Assembly (NCBI GenBank): GCA_020062545.1
Contig: JAGUWD010000017.1
Span: forward strand, 1 to 64,000
Reading direction: 5' to 3'
Source of the DNA: Thermodesulfovibrionales bacterium
GTDB lineage: Bacteria > Nitrospirota > Thermodesulfovibrionia > Thermodesulfovibrionales > Dissulfurispiraceae
DNA: 64,000 nucleotides
The translations under genes and the position numbers were made by a program. The notes under the pieces are model-generated. The model did no database searches. It was given only the letters and a program-made list of their open reading frames with translations, and had not been told where the DNA came from. Below are positions 46,954 through 59,918 of the stretch, piece after piece (the first letter of the stretch is position 1; each line of letters opens with the position of its first letter).

Positions 46954-47254
46954 CCCTTATCCTCTTATGAAAAAACCAAAATGTCCATTATTTATTAACA
47001 CGTTATTAACATTTGTTAATAATTCCTTCCACTTTCACCTGCTCATTATAGCCTATATGTTAAAACAAGGGCAATAATATGTTAGTTAGTAAGAACCGAA
47101 AATTTTTTCAACACCAAATGCAATTTCATATAAAAACAATACTGATTTCTTATATCTATAACTTATTGATAAATAAATATCTATGTAGATTACTAACAAA
47201 TAAACAGTGCCTACTACAGCTACTATTTATTATTTAAATAAAAGAATAGTAGTA
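46954..47254. other. oriC: putative replication origin (oriC) and dnaA promoter region
   Basis: A very AT-rich 301-base gap between prfB and dnaA. The word TTATTAACA occurs three times (46992-47000, 47003-47011 and inverted 47014-47022), one base off the TTATNCACA DnaA box. A dnaA promoter is visible on the minus strand: TTGCCC (47069-47074), an 18-base spacer and TATAAT (47045-47050). An AT-rich hairpin (CTACTATT with AATAGTAG, 47220-47252) lies next to the prfB end. No gene is seen here. Confidence 0.65.
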
Positions 47255-48368
47255 TTACTTATTGGCACTTGTTAAGATCTTTAAATATCCCTTAATAAAA
47301 ATATCAATATCTCCATTAAGAACTGCATCCACATTGCCGACCTCTATATTAGTCCTGTGATCTTTAACAAGCCTGTAAGGCTGAAGCACATAAGACCTTA
47401 TCTGATTTCCCCATGATATCTCCTTTTTATCGCCTACTATACCCTCAAGTTTCTGTTCCCTCTCTTTGAGAGACATATCATAGAGCCTCGATTTTAATAT
47501 CTTCATTGCAACTTCCTTGTTTCTGTGCTGTGACCTCTCACTCTGGCACGAAACGATTATTCCTGTAGGAATATGGGTAATCCTTACAGCAGATGATACC
47601 TTGTTCACGTGCTGTCCGCCTGCACCTGAGGCCCTGAATGTGTCTATTTTCAGATCCTCATCCCTTATCTCTATCTTAATATCATCCTCTATTTCGGGAT
47701 ACACAAGCACGGCAGAAAAAGATGTATGCCTTCTCTTATTTGCATCAAAGGGCGATATTCTTACGAGTCTGTGTATACCGGCTTCTGCCTTCAGGTAGCC
47801 ATAGGCATAAGGTCCTTCAACTGTAAAGGTCGCTCCCTTTATTCCAGCCTCATCCCCTATTTGTAAATCAACTATTTCTGTCCTGTAACCGTGCGTCTCA
47901 GCCCATCGCAGGTACATCCTCATTAGCATCTGCGCCCAATCCTGGCTCTCTGTACCTCCTGCACCAGGATGGATTGTCACTATCGCACTATTTTTATCAA
48001 CATCTCCTGAAAGGAGGAGTTTTAATTCTATGTCCTCTAAATTTTTTCTGAGCTCATCAGCCTCTCTTTTAATATCCTCAAAGAATATCTCCCCCTCATC
48101 CTCGCTCAGGATTGCAAGAGACTCTTCAAGGTATAGGATCTTGTTTATTGCATTTTCTACAGGCCATATGGTCTCTTCGATATTGGTCTTTGCCTTCTGC
48201 AGACCCCTCAGTTTTTCTGGAGAAGACCATATGTCTTCAGATGAGAGTTCCTTCTCTATATTCGACAGTTCGGTCTTGAGTCTGTCGACATCAAAGATAA
48301 CCTCTTAAAGAGGCTGCCTTCTCTTTTAATTCAGAAATGTAATCTTTAAGCTCGTTCTGTAACAGCAT
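47255..48368 (-). CDS. prfB: peptide chain release factor 2 with programmed +1 frameshift
   Basis: Release factor for UAA and UGA codons. The first 25 codons (MLLQNELKDYISELK...RGYL) run from 48368 to an in-frame UGA at 48291-48293. Skipping one base at CTT TGA T continues in the +1 frame with DVDRLKTELS to 47255, for a total of 370 residues. The context AGAGGT TAT CTT TGA matches the known autoregulatory frameshift. The SPF recognition tripeptide (RISPFDANK) and the catalytic GGQ (GAGGQHVNK) are both present. It starts 17 bases after lnt. Confidence 0.96.
48290..48310 (-). promoter_or_regulatory. prfB programmed frameshift site
   Basis: The slippery sequence CTT TGA lies behind a Shine-Dalgarno-like AGAGGT at the usual spacing. 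Low release factor 2 levels favour shifting, so the protein controls its own synthesis. Confidence 0.92.
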
Positions 48369-48385
48369 ATCTATTCCTCCATCAC

Positions 48386-49984
48386 TTATTTACTTTTTCT
48401 TTTAATCAGCAGCAACACCGAACAAACAATGCATAGATACGAAAATATATCTCCATATTTCGTATATGTGGTCAGTGTCCTGTCTGTTTTTATATCCTTA
48501 ACTAAAGATGTTCTATCAAACAATTTTGTTGTACCCATAATCCTTCCACTACTGTCGATAAATCCGGAGATCCCTGTATTTGCAGCCCTTATAACAGGTT
48601 TTCTGTTCTCTATAGCCCTGAACACGGCCATGCTGAAATGCTGATAAGGGCCGTGAGTCTTTCCAAACCATGCATCGTTGGTGATGGTCACAATAAAGTC
48701 TCCCCCTCGAACATAAAATTTCCTGACAAGGCCAGGAAATATGATTTCGTAACAGATTAGCGTACCGAAACTTCCGAAGGGGGTCACTGCCTTTATATAA
48801 CTATCCCCGGGGATGTAATCCCCTATGCCGACAACCAATTTATCAATAAAGAACAAGAGGTTTTTCAGGGGGACATACTCTCCGAAGGGAACTAAATGTA
48901 TTTTATCATAGATATATGAGATATTTCCATTTTTATCAAGGAGCACAGCGCTGTTGGTATATAACATTTGGCGTTGAGCGTCATACGTCGTGCGCTTAAC
49001 TCCTGACCCTTGACTCTCAACGCTGTTTGTTCTCTGTTCCTTGGCCAGTACACTCCCGAAGAGGAGGTAAGAATTCAACTGCTTCTGAAAGGAGACGAGA
49101 TTTTCTGTGAATTCCCTGTCTCTTCCAAAATAAAACGGGACGGAGGTCTCTGGCCACACAATAATATGGGGGTTGTCCCTGGACACAGCAAGGGAAAGCT
49201 CCTGATATGTGTTTATAACAGCATTCTGGTATGCGGGATCCCATTTCTTGTCCTGCTCTATATTGCCCTGAATTACAGCAGCCCTTATATTAAAGCCATC
49301 CCTTTTCTGGTTGAGTTTATAAAGGCCATAGGAAAAGGTCGATAAAAGGGCTATAAAGAGTATTACAAAGCCGCTAATGGTTGGAATAAGAGAATAAAGG
49401 GGCCGCTCCAGCCGTCTCTTTTTTAATAAAAGGGCATCGGCGAAGGCGCCATTGATTGCTACTAAAAGAAAGGAGATGCCGTAAACGCCTGTGATATCCG
49501 CAACCTGTATGAATGCTAAAAACTTATACTGACTGTAACCGAGACTTGACCATGGAAATCCGGTTATGGCATATGAACGGCCAAACTCAAGTACAGTCCA
49601 GAATACAGGAGCCACAAGCATCACGGGCAGGTCGGTTTTTCTTATATAAGAAGAGTACAGAAAGGAGAACAATGCCGGATAAAGACTGAGATAAAGGCTT
49701 AAGAGCAGGACTATAAAAAGGCTCGGCACAAAAGGTATTGAGCCGTATTTGTTAATGGAGTGGTAAATCCAGTAGGTTGTGCCAAAGAAATATACTATGC
49801 CAAAGAAAAACCCTGCCTTGAATGCCTCTTTCTTATCTTTATCGTAAAGAAACACAAACAAAGGGATAAGGGCAACCCATGCAAGGAGATAAAGGTCTAT
49901 CTTTGGAAAAGACAGAATGAGTAAAAGCCCTGATAATAGGGCAGGTCCGTAAAATTGATTGAATTTTGCCTTGAGATTGTCCAT
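48386..49984 (-). CDS. lnt: apolipoprotein N-acyltransferase
   Basis: Completes lipoprotein maturation in the inner membrane, 532 residues. N-terminal membrane helices are followed by a nitrilase-like domain with the catalytic Glu (WPETSVPFYF), Lys (YDKIHLVPFGEY) and Cys (GTLICYEIIF). A loop at about residues 320-340 is encoded by a degenerate heptamer array and looks like an in-frame insertion. It is divergent from kdsB. Confidence 0.94.
   Translation of the reverse strand: MDNLKAKFNQFYGPALLSGLLLILSFPKIDLYLLAWVALIPLFVFLYDKDKKEAFKAGFFFGIVYFFGTTYWIYHSINKYGSIPFVPSLFIVLLLSLYLSLYPALFSFLYSSYIRKTDLPVMLVAPVFWTVLEFGRSYAITGFPWSSLGYSQYKFLAFIQVADITGVYGISFLLVAINGAFADALLLKKRRLERPLYSLIPTISGFVILFIALLSTFSYGLYKLNQKRDGFNIRAAVIQGNIEQDKKWDPAYQNAVINTYQELSLAVSRDNPHIIVWPETSVPFYFGRDREFTENLVSFQKQLNSYLLFGSVLAKEQRTNSVESQGSGVKRTTYDAQRQMLYTNSAVLLDKNGNISYIYDKIHLVPFGEYVPLKNLLFFIDKLVVGIGDYIPGDSYIKAVTPFGSFGTLICYEIIFPGLVRKFYVRGGDFIVTITNDAWFGKTHGPYQHFSMAVFRAIENRKPVIRAANTGISGFIDSSGRIMGTTKLFDRTSLVKDIKTDRTLTTYTKYGDIFSYLCIVCSVLLLIKRKSK
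48971..49026. repeat. eight degenerate heptamers inside lnt
   Basis: Plus-strand units are GCGTTGA, GCGTCAT, ACGTCGT, GCGCTTA, ACTCCTG, ACCCTTG, ACTCTCA and ACGCTGT. They share an (A/G)CxCTxA-like pattern and encode a polar loop (roughly TNSVESQGSGVKRTTYDAQR) not expected in Lnt. Confidence 0.7.
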
Positions 49985-50042
49985 AATGTTTTAAATCCTG
50001 TTATTTATTACTGCTGTCTTTTATGTTATCATAAAAAAAGTT

Positions 50043-53018
<2,976 letters not shown>

Positions 53019-53790
53019 TACTCTATCTCTATCTTCCCCCGCTTGTCTTTATGATTGATCTTTACCTTTGTTCCGAGTGATCTTGTGAGTTTATGTTCGA
53101 GGTCTGCAACTTCGGGCAGTCTTTCGGCTCTTTTTTTCTGCTTCACGGGTTGTGACAGCCTCTTGCATAAAGCCTCTGCCTCTCTTACACTCAAGCCCTT
53201 TTTTATAATTTCCTTTGCAGCCTCTATCTGTTTCTGCCTGTTTTCTAATGTCAGCAATGCCTTTGCATGCCCGATGGATATGTTGTCATTGTTTATAAAT
53301 GTCTTAATTTCATCAGGGAGTTTCAGGATGCGGAGATAATTTGCTATTGTTGCCCTGTCCTTGCCGACACGATGGGAAAGGTCTTCCTGTGTCAGGTGAA
53401 ATTCCTTAAGAAGCCTGTTGAATGCCTCTGCGGTCTCAACTGCATTCAGTTCTTCTCTCTGGATATTTTCTATAAGAGCTATCTCTATTGCATCCTGTGA
53501 GGATACATCTTTTATGAGTGCGGGGATTTTTTTCAGGCCTGCTAATGTTGCAGCCCTCCATCTGCGCTCGCCTGCAATGAGCCTGAACGTGCCGTCTCCG
53601 ACGCGTGATACAATCACTGGCTGCAGTACGCCTTTTTCTTTTATTGAGGCGGAAAGCTCTTTTAAAGCCTCATCCTTAAATATCTTTCTCGGCTGATGCT
53701 GGTTGGGTATTATTTTTTCTATGTCGAGCCTGATGACCTCTTCACCTTTTTCAGGGAGGAGTGCCTCAAGCCCTTTGCCTAATGCAGCCT

Positions 53791-54549
53791 TCATTTTGTG
53801 AGCATCTCCTTTGCAAGGGATAGATAGCTCTGGGCGCCCTTTGATCTGGCATCATAGAGGATTGCGGGTTTCCCGTGGCTCGGCGCTTCTCCAAGAGAGA
53901 CATTCCTTGGTATAAGGGTATGATAGACCTTTTCCCTGAAGAATTTCCTGACTTCTTCTGCCACCTGATGCGAAAGGGTATTCCTTGCATCAAACATTGT
54001 CAGCAGTATTCCTTCTATATCCAGTGTTGGATTAAAAGAGCCGCGCACAAGCTTAAGGGTTCTTGATAAAAGGCCGAGGCCTTCGAGGGAATAATACTCA
54101 CACTGCACAGGCACAATAACAGAATCAGCGGCAACAAGTCCGTTGAGCGTTAGCAGACCAAGAGATGGAGGACAATCAATAAATATATAGCGGTAACTAT
54201 TCTTTATCCTTGCAATCGCATTTAACAGTATTTTCTCCCTTCCTTCTCTCTGGACAAGCTCCACTTCTACTCCGAGGAGGTCTATATTTGACGGGACAAT
54301 GTGGAGGTGGGGAACCGATGTCTCGATAATCACGTCCTCTATAGGAAACTTCCCTGTATAAATATCATAGAGGCTTTTCTGTAAATCGTCCCTGTTTATA
54401 CCGAGGCCGCTTGTAAGATTTCCCTGTGGGTCAGTGTCTATGACGAGAATATCTTTTTCTGCAAGGGCAAGAGATGCAGCAAGATTAATGGTTGTTGTTG
54501 TCTTTCCTACTCCGCCTTTTTGATTGGCTATAACGATTGTCTTTCCCAT
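53791..54549 (-). CDS. parA: chromosome partition ATPase ParA/Soj
   Basis: A 252-residue Walker-type ATPase with the deviant P-loop KGGVGKTTTTINLAASLA and the downstream DTDPQGN and FIDCPPSLG. It works with ParB to move origin regions. Its position beside dnaA, gyrB and the putative origin fits a chromosomal system. Confidence 0.96.
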   Translation of the reverse strand: MGKTIVIANQKGGVGKTTTTINLAASLALAEKDILVIDTDPQGNLTSGLGINRDDLQKSLYDIYTGKFPIEDVIIETSVPHLHIVPSNIDLLGVEVELVQREGREKILLNAIARIKNSYRYIFIDCPPSLGLLTLNGLVAADSVIVPVQCEYYSLEGLGLLSRTLKLVRGSFNPTLDIEGILLTMFDARNTLSHQVAEEVRKFFREKVYHTLIPRNVSLGEAPSHGKPAILYDARSKGAQSYLSLAKEMLTK

Positions 54550-54571
54550 TGGTAATTTTATTGTATCATTT

Positions 54572-56341
54572 TCATTGGATATTTTTCATAAACTCAATCC
54601 ATATGGGCAGCGCTGCCTTTGCACCGGCCTCTTTTGGGCCTATGGGCTTGTGGTTGTCTCTTCCAACCCATACACCGACAACAAGTCTATCATCAAAACC
54701 TATGAACCATGCATCCGAAAAGTCGTTTGTTGTTCCTGTTTTGCCATAAACAGTTCTCTTAATCTCCCTTGCCTTTGTTGCTGTTCCCATTTCAACAACT
54801 GCTCTCAGAAGCACCTTCATCTTATCCACGGTCTCCGGCTCCAGAACACTCTCCGATGATGGAAACGACTCTTCTAAAAGGGCGCCGTCCCTGTTGATTA
54901 TTTTTTCATAGGTAATGGGTTCGACCCTGTTTCCTGTGGCAAAAACGCCATAGGCAGACGTTAATTCCAGAAGGGTGACATCTGATGCGCCAAGGGCCAA
55001 AGGCAGATATGGCTGGAGCGTGCTTTTAATTCCGCATTGTTTTGCAATATCAATTATGCTGCTGATACCCACATCATTTGCGAGGCGAACTGTTGCAACA
55101 TTCAGCGATAGAGCGAGGGCTGTTTTTAGCGGTACATACCCGTGGTATTGTCCGTCGTAATTTTTTGGAGACCAGAGTGTGTTCGGTCTTCCACCCGGAA
55201 AGGATACCGGCTCGTCCAGTACTTCGTCGGATTCTGACATGCCATTTTCGAGGGCAGCTACATAAACAAAGGGCTTAAATGCAGAACCTGGCTGTCTCAA
55301 GGCCATGGTTGCCCTGTTGAACTGCGTCTCCCAGAAGTCTGTGCCGCCTACCAATGCCTTTATATGACCGTTCCTCTGATCAATGGCTATCAACGCAGCC
55401 TGAATGCCCTTTTTTACGCGCTTTTCAATAGCATTTATTCCATTTGCCACAGCCTCTTCTGCAATTTTCTGCATATTATAGTCAATGGTTGAATATACCT
55501 TGAGACCGGATGTATATATGGCATTTCCGTACTTTGCCTCAAGGTGCTGCCTCACAAGTTCTACAAAGTAGGGGGCCTCATATTTTCTGTAAAATGGCTT
55601 GACAGGTAATGGCTCTGCATTTGCCCTTTCGTATTCTTCCCGGGATATAAACCCATTCTGGAACATTTTTTTTAGAACGAGATGTCTTCGCATGGATGCC
55701 TTTTCAGGGTTTTTGAAAGGCGAATACAGCGTGGGCGCCTTCTGCAGACCTGCAAGCAGGGCAGCCTCTGACAGCGATAATTCGTTTGCGGATTTTCCGA
55801 AGTATGTCTGGGCAGCAGCCTCGATTCCATATGCCCTCGTGCCAAAGTATGCCTGATTCAGGTACATGCCCATTATCTCATCTTTTGTATATCGCTTCTC
55901 TATCTGAACGGATATGATTGCTTCTTTAATCTTCCTCAACAGGCTCTTTTCTGGTTTTAGAAAGAGCATCTTTGCAAGTTGCTGTGTGATGGTGCTTCCA
56001 CCTTCGACAATGCTTTGTGCCATAAGGTCTTTGTAAAGGGCGCGCAGGATTCCTATAAGATCCACACCGGGATGAGAATAGAATCGCTGGTCTTCGATGG
56101 CGATGAAAGCCTTTTTTATGCGGTCAGGGACATTGTAATATGGAATAAAGTTTCTTCTTTCGAGATAGAACTCGGCCAGAACCTTTCCATCAGAGGAATA
56201 TACAAAGGAGGACTCGGAAGGGATGTAGCCTTCGAGGGATCTTACTTCAGGAAGGTCAGAAAGGCTCCAGTAAATAAATCCTCCGAATGCGCCAATGGCT
56301 ACCGATAGAAGAACAACGATCAGAAGCTTTGACCAATGCAT
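54572..56341 (-). CDS. class A penicillin-binding protein (PBP1A type)
   Basis: Bifunctional peptidoglycan synthase, 589 residues, with one N-terminal membrane anchor (about 7-27). The glycosyltransferase domain has EDQRFYSHPGVD and GGSTITQQLAK. The transpeptidase domain has the serine motif PGSAFKP, SLN and KTGTTNDFSD. It is shorter than E. coli PBP1A because it lacks the extra OB-like domain. Confidence 0.94.
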   Translation of the reverse strand: MHWSKLLIVVLLSVAIGAFGGFIYWSLSDLPEVRSLEGYIPSESSFVYSSDGKVLAEFYLERRNFIPYYNVPDRIKKAFIAIEDQRFYSHPGVDLIGILRALYKDLMAQSIVEGGSTITQQLAKMLFLKPEKSLLRKIKEAIISVQIEKRYTKDEIMGMYLNQAYFGTRAYGIEAAAQTYFGKSANELSLSEAALLAGLQKAPTLYSPFKNPEKASMRRHLVLKKMFQNGFISREEYERANAEPLPVKPFYRKYEAPYFVELVRQHLEAKYGNAIYTSGLKVYSTIDYNMQKIAEEAVANGINAIEKRVKKGIQAALIAIDQRNGHIKALVGGTDFWETQFNRATMALRQPGSAFKPFVYVAALENGMSESDEVLDEPVSFPGGRPNTLWSPKNYDGQYHGYVPLKTALALSLNVATVRLANDVGISSIIDIAKQCGIKSTLQPYLPLALGASDVTLLELTSAYGVFATGNRVEPITYEKIINRDGALLEESFPSSESVLEPETVDKMKVLLRAVVEMGTATKAREIKRTVYGKTGTTNDFSDAWFIGFDDRLVVGVWVGRDNHKPIGPKEAGAKAALPIWIEFMKNIQ

Positions 56342-56370
56342 ACGGATATTATAACTGATATACTATTTTT

Positions 56371-58134
56371 ATGACCTTAGAACTGTCAAAAGTCCCTCGC
56401 AAGCCGGGTGTCTATATTTTTAAAGGCGCCAGGGAAAAGGTGCTCTATGTGGGCAAGGCAAAAAATCTGAGAAACCGCCTGAGGAGCTATTTTCAGGATT
56501 CTGCAAGCCTCGATCCGCGCAAAGCAGCAATGGTCAGGATGGTCAAGGACTTTTCCTTTATTGCCACGGGTAATGAATTAGAGGCGCTGATATTAGAAGC
56601 AAATCTAATAAAGCAATACAAACCGAAATTCAACATTATTCTGAGGGATGATAAGAATTATCCCTACATCAAGCTGACTGTTACAGAACAATGGCCGAGG
56701 ATAGAGGTTGTAAGAAGAATAAAAAAGGACGGCAATCTATATTTTGGGCCTTATGTGCCTTCACAGGCAATGTGGGAAGCACTCGCTTTTATCAGGAGAA
56801 ATTTTTTAATCAGGACATGCGGGTATTCCCTTGATAAGCCTATGAGGCCATGCGTCCAGTACCAGATGAAGAGGTGTTCTGCTCCATGTGCAGGACTTAT
56901 CAGCATGGAAGAATACAAGAAAATAATAGATGATGTAATTCTTTTTCTAAAAGGAGAAAAGAAGGAGTTGCTGCAGAAGCTTGAAGATCGGATGCATACT
57001 CTTTCCGAAGAAATGAGATTTGAAGATGCTGCAAAGATAAGGGACAGGATATTCAAGCTCCGGAGGGCTTTTGAATCTCAGAAGGTCGTCTCGCCTGAAC
57101 TCGGGGATATAGATGTTATCGGTTATTGCAGAGAAGGCGATGACATAGCTGTAAATGTCTTATTCGTGAGAAACGGCACGCTCATAGGCGCAAAGGATTT
57201 CTTTTTGGAAAAGGTTCTGACATCAGACAATTCAGAGATGATGCACAGTGTTATAGAGTTCTTCTATGCAAAGGAGATAATTCCGCCGGAAGTTATTCTG
57301 GTAAATGTAATGCCTGAAAGTGCAAGGTCGCTAAAGGCATGGCTTAAGAAAAAGAAAGGAGAGGCCGTTAATATAGAGGTTCCGGCAGATGGAAAGAAAA
57401 TGGGACTCCTCCATATGGCAAATGAAAATGCAAGGCTTCATTTCGGAACAAAAAAGAAGTCCATTTTTGATGAGACCTTAAAAATATTGAAGGACAGATT
57501 ACATTTAACAAAAGTCCCTTCATCCATTGGAGCCTTTGATGTCTCCACGATTCAGGGCAGCGAATCAGTAGGAGCGTTTATTTATTGGGAAAATGGTGAG
57601 TTCAAAAAGGATAATTACAGGCATCTGAAAATAAAGGGCGTTCTCGGAGTTGATGACTATGCAATGATGCATGAGATTGTAGAACGTGTGCTGAGAAAAG
57701 AACATCTTATACCTGACCTTGTTGTCATAGATGGTGGCAAGGGGCAACTTGAGGTTGCAAGGAAGGTTATGGGGGATTTAGATATAAAGACCGATCTTAT
57801 CGCTGTTGCCAAAAAACCTGACAGGGCATTTCTGATAAATGATGAAATTATAGACCTTGAAGACAGAAGCAGTTCATCGCTTCTTTTGAAAAAGATAAGG
57901 GATGAAGTTCACAGGTTTGCTATTTCTTTTCACAGGAAATTAAGGGATAAGAGATTGATGGAATCTCCTCTCGAAAAAATCCCCGGCATCGGCAAAAAGA
58001 GGAGGCTCGAACTCTTGAGGCATTTCGGCAGTATTGATAACATCCGCAAGGCAACGGTTGATGAGATTGCGAAGATTAAAGGGTTTAATAAGAAGGTGGC
58101 GGAAAAGGTGGTGGAGAGGATTAAGAGCGGCTAA
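56371..58134 (+). CDS. uvrC: excinuclease ABC subunit C
   Basis: Dual-incision nuclease of nucleotide excision repair, 587 residues. It has the GIY-YIG domain (PGVYIFKG, VLYVGKAKNLRNRLRSYF), the UVR motif (MRFEDAAKIRDRI), an RNase-H-like domain (IGAFDVSTIQG, LVVIDGGKGQL) and a C-terminal helix-hairpin-helix pair. Confidence 0.96.
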   Translation: MTLELSKVPRKPGVYIFKGAREKVLYVGKAKNLRNRLRSYFQDSASLDPRKAAMVRMVKDFSFIATGNELEALILEANLIKQYKPKFNIILRDDKNYPYIKLTVTEQWPRIEVVRRIKKDGNLYFGPYVPSQAMWEALAFIRRNFLIRTCGYSLDKPMRPCVQYQMKRCSAPCAGLISMEEYKKIIDDVILFLKGEKKELLQKLEDRMHTLSEEMRFEDAAKIRDRIFKLRRAFESQKVVSPELGDIDVIGYCREGDDIAVNVLFVRNGTLIGAKDFFLEKVLTSDNSEMMHSVIEFFYAKEIIPPEVILVNVMPESARSLKAWLKKKKGEAVNIEVPADGKKMGLLHMANENARLHFGTKKKSIFDETLKILKDRLHLTKVPSSIGAFDVSTIQGSESVGAFIYWENGEFKKDNYRHLKIKGVLGVDDYAMMHEIVERVLRKEHLIPDLVVIDGGKGQLEVARKVMGDLDIKTDLIAVAKKPDRAFLINDEIIDLEDRSSSSLLLKKIRDEVHRFAISFHRKLRDKRLMESPLEKIPGIGKKRRLELLRHFGSIDNIRKATVDEIAKIKGFNKKVAEKVVERIKSG

Positions 58135-58328
58135 CGGTGTGGATTGGTGTAAGCCATTTTGACATCCGCTTTTCAACTTCTTCGTGTGGAATTCCCTTGC
58201 CCTCATCTAATTCCTTTAGCCCTGCATTAACTTGCAGCCTGAAATACAATTCAGCCACGATATCATTGATCGAGACATCTTCGGGTAGCTTGAATCACCT
58301 GAATAACCTGTTGTTTTACGCCTGACAT
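58121..58328 (-). pseudogene. frameshifted antitoxin gene
   Basis: The first frame gives MSGVKQQVIQVI. After a shift near 58291 the next frame gives LPEDVSINDIVAELYFRLQV and ELDEGKGIPHEEVEKRM, a well-marked antitoxin family sequence, then a stop at 58121. A GAGGAGG site precedes the ATG. Its end overlaps uvrC and no toxin follows. A 40-codon ORF (58316-58438, minus) runs into its start and could be the tail of a lost toxin. Confidence 0.7.
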
Positions 58329-58438
58329 CTGATGATTACCTCCTCTGCATCCGGGTAACTCATTATAAAACTTTTCTCAATAAATCTGGATATTGGCGTG
58401 ACGCAAAACCTGTTGTTAAACGGCGGTGTGGGCAGCAT
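58316..58438 (-). other. 40-codon ORF overlapping the antitoxin start
   Basis: It begins MLPTPPFNNRF and ends AEEVIIRCQA, overlapping the antitoxin ATG by 13 bases as coupled toxin-antitoxin genes do. It is too short to be a whole toxin and I do not recognise it. Confidence 0.3.
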
Positions 58439-58465
58439 CAAATAAAAATATGACATGCTGTCAAC

Positions 58466-58849
58466 TCATTGCCTTTTCTTTAGGTTTTCTTTCTTGCATA
58501 ACTGGGAAGGATGATTAATTTCTCTAAGATGTTTTTTTAATTTCCTTCCGTCATATAATTTGTAACCACGCTTATCATACCAATCTGTTATTTCAATTGG
58601 GCCTAGTAGCGGGTTTGTTTTTAACTTAAAAATACTTTCCTGCCCACATTTCTTACATTTCGCCCTTAATCGGACGCCTACGCTATCTATTCCATAAAAA
58701 TCCAACTTTTCAATTATCTCATCGCAATTTTGACAAAAAATATCAAAATAATCTGTGGTCATACCTCCAATGAGGCTGTGGACATGATGTTTTTTATTCA
58801 ATCTTTTTAGCTCCTCTTTTCTGCGTGCACTGAACGTATAACTCCGCAA
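58466..58849 (-). CDS. unknown protein with two CxxC pairs
   Basis: A 127-residue basic protein. Cysteines at CQNC (about 39-42) and CKKC (about 65-68) form a likely zinc ribbon, with a third Cys near the end. The C-terminal half is Lys/Arg-rich and may bind nucleic acid. I know no family for it. AT-rich composition and the neighbouring broken antitoxin suggest an accessory patch. Confidence 0.65.
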   Translation of the reverse strand: MRSYTFSARRKEELKRLNKKHHVHSLIGGMTTDYFDIFCQNCDEIIEKLDFYGIDSVGVRLRAKCKKCGQESIFKLKTNPLLGPIEITDWYDKRGYKLYDGRKLKKHLREINHPSQLCKKENLKKRQ

Positions 58850-58985
58850 TTATTGCTCTGCCCCCCCAATTTAAAAAAAATCTTACCACTTACTATTTTT
58901 GCTGTCAAATCAGCGCCCTCCCGCAGCCATAGAAAAATCGGAAGTTTTGAGATAGAATAAGACAAACAAATATTAAGGAGAAACA

Positions 58986-59918
58986 ATGAACATTTACATT
59001 TCAGGCTCGATGGCGTATGACAGGATCATGGACTTTCCGGGGAAGTTCTCCGACCATATATTACCTGACAAGATACACATCCTGAATGTATGTTTTACTG
59101 TAAACGGCATGATCGAGAAATTCGGTGGCACTGCGGGAAACATTGCCTATTCCCTGAGTCTTCTTGGAGAAAAGCCTATAATCATCGCAACTATAGGAAA
59201 GGACTATGACAGGTATTTTGAATGGTTAAAGAAAAATAACATTTCCACCGAAGGCATCAAAATAATTAATAAAGAATTCACTGCAGGGGCTTACATAACA
59301 ACAGACAGGGCAGACAACCAGATAACAGGATTCAATCCAGGAGCAATGAAATATCAATCGGAATACGAATTTAAAAATCCTGAATCAAGGGACTCGGTGG
59401 TTATCATCGGTCCAGGCAATCTTCAGGACATGAAGGAATATGCAAAGAAAGCCAAAAGCAAAGGCATCAGGTGCATCTGCGATCCGGGTCAATCACTTAC
59501 GCAATGGGATGGTGATTCTCTCAGGGAATGGGTTAATGGCTCATATATGTTGATTACCAACGACTACGAACGCGAGCTTGTTATGAATATGACAGGAATG
59601 GACAAGAAAGGTCTTTTAGGAATGACGAAAACAATTGTTACAACACTCGGTGAAAAGGGCTCTCTTATTAGCACTTCTGACGGCGATATGCAAATACCTG
59701 CGGCCAAGATCTCAGAGATTCTTGACCCCACAGGCGCTGGAGACGCTTACAGGGCAGGCCTGATTAAAGGGCTTGCAATGGGCAAGGACATGGAGACTTC
59801 CGCAAAGATGGGAGCGGTTGCCGCGGCCTATGCAATTGAGAAATACGGTACTCAAGAGCATTGCTTTACGTATAATGAATTCGCGGAAAGGTACAGGAGT
59901 AATTTTGGGGAGTTGTGA
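58986..59918 (+). CDS. PfkB-family carbohydrate kinase (adenosine kinase-like)
   Basis: A 310-residue kinase. It has the GGTAGNIAYSLSLLG N-terminal signature and the C-terminal DPTGAGDAYRAGLIKG with its catalytic Asp. The start MNIYISGSMAYDRIMDFPGKF resembles adenosine/ribokinase relatives. Sugar or nucleoside specificity cannot be read from the sequence. It overlaps the next gene by four bases (GTGA). Confidence 0.88.
   Translation: MNIYISGSMAYDRIMDFPGKFSDHILPDKIHILNVCFTVNGMIEKFGGTAGNIAYSLSLLGEKPIIIATIGKDYDRYFEWLKKNNISTEGIKIINKEFTAGAYITTDRADNQITGFNPGAMKYQSEYEFKNPESRDSVVIIGPGNLQDMKEYAKKAKSKGIRCICDPGQSLTQWDGDSLREWVNGSYMLITNDYERELVMNMTGMDKKGLLGMTKTIVTTLGEKGSLISTSDGDMQIPAAKISEILDPTGAGDAYRAGLIKGLAMGKDMETSAKMGAVAAAYAIEKYGTQEHCFTYNEFAERYRSNFGEL

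Noticed and set aside
57940-58206. 88-codon minus-strand frame overlapping uvrC
   Set aside because: It is a shadow frame. The conserved antitoxin sequence in this area is in a different frame.
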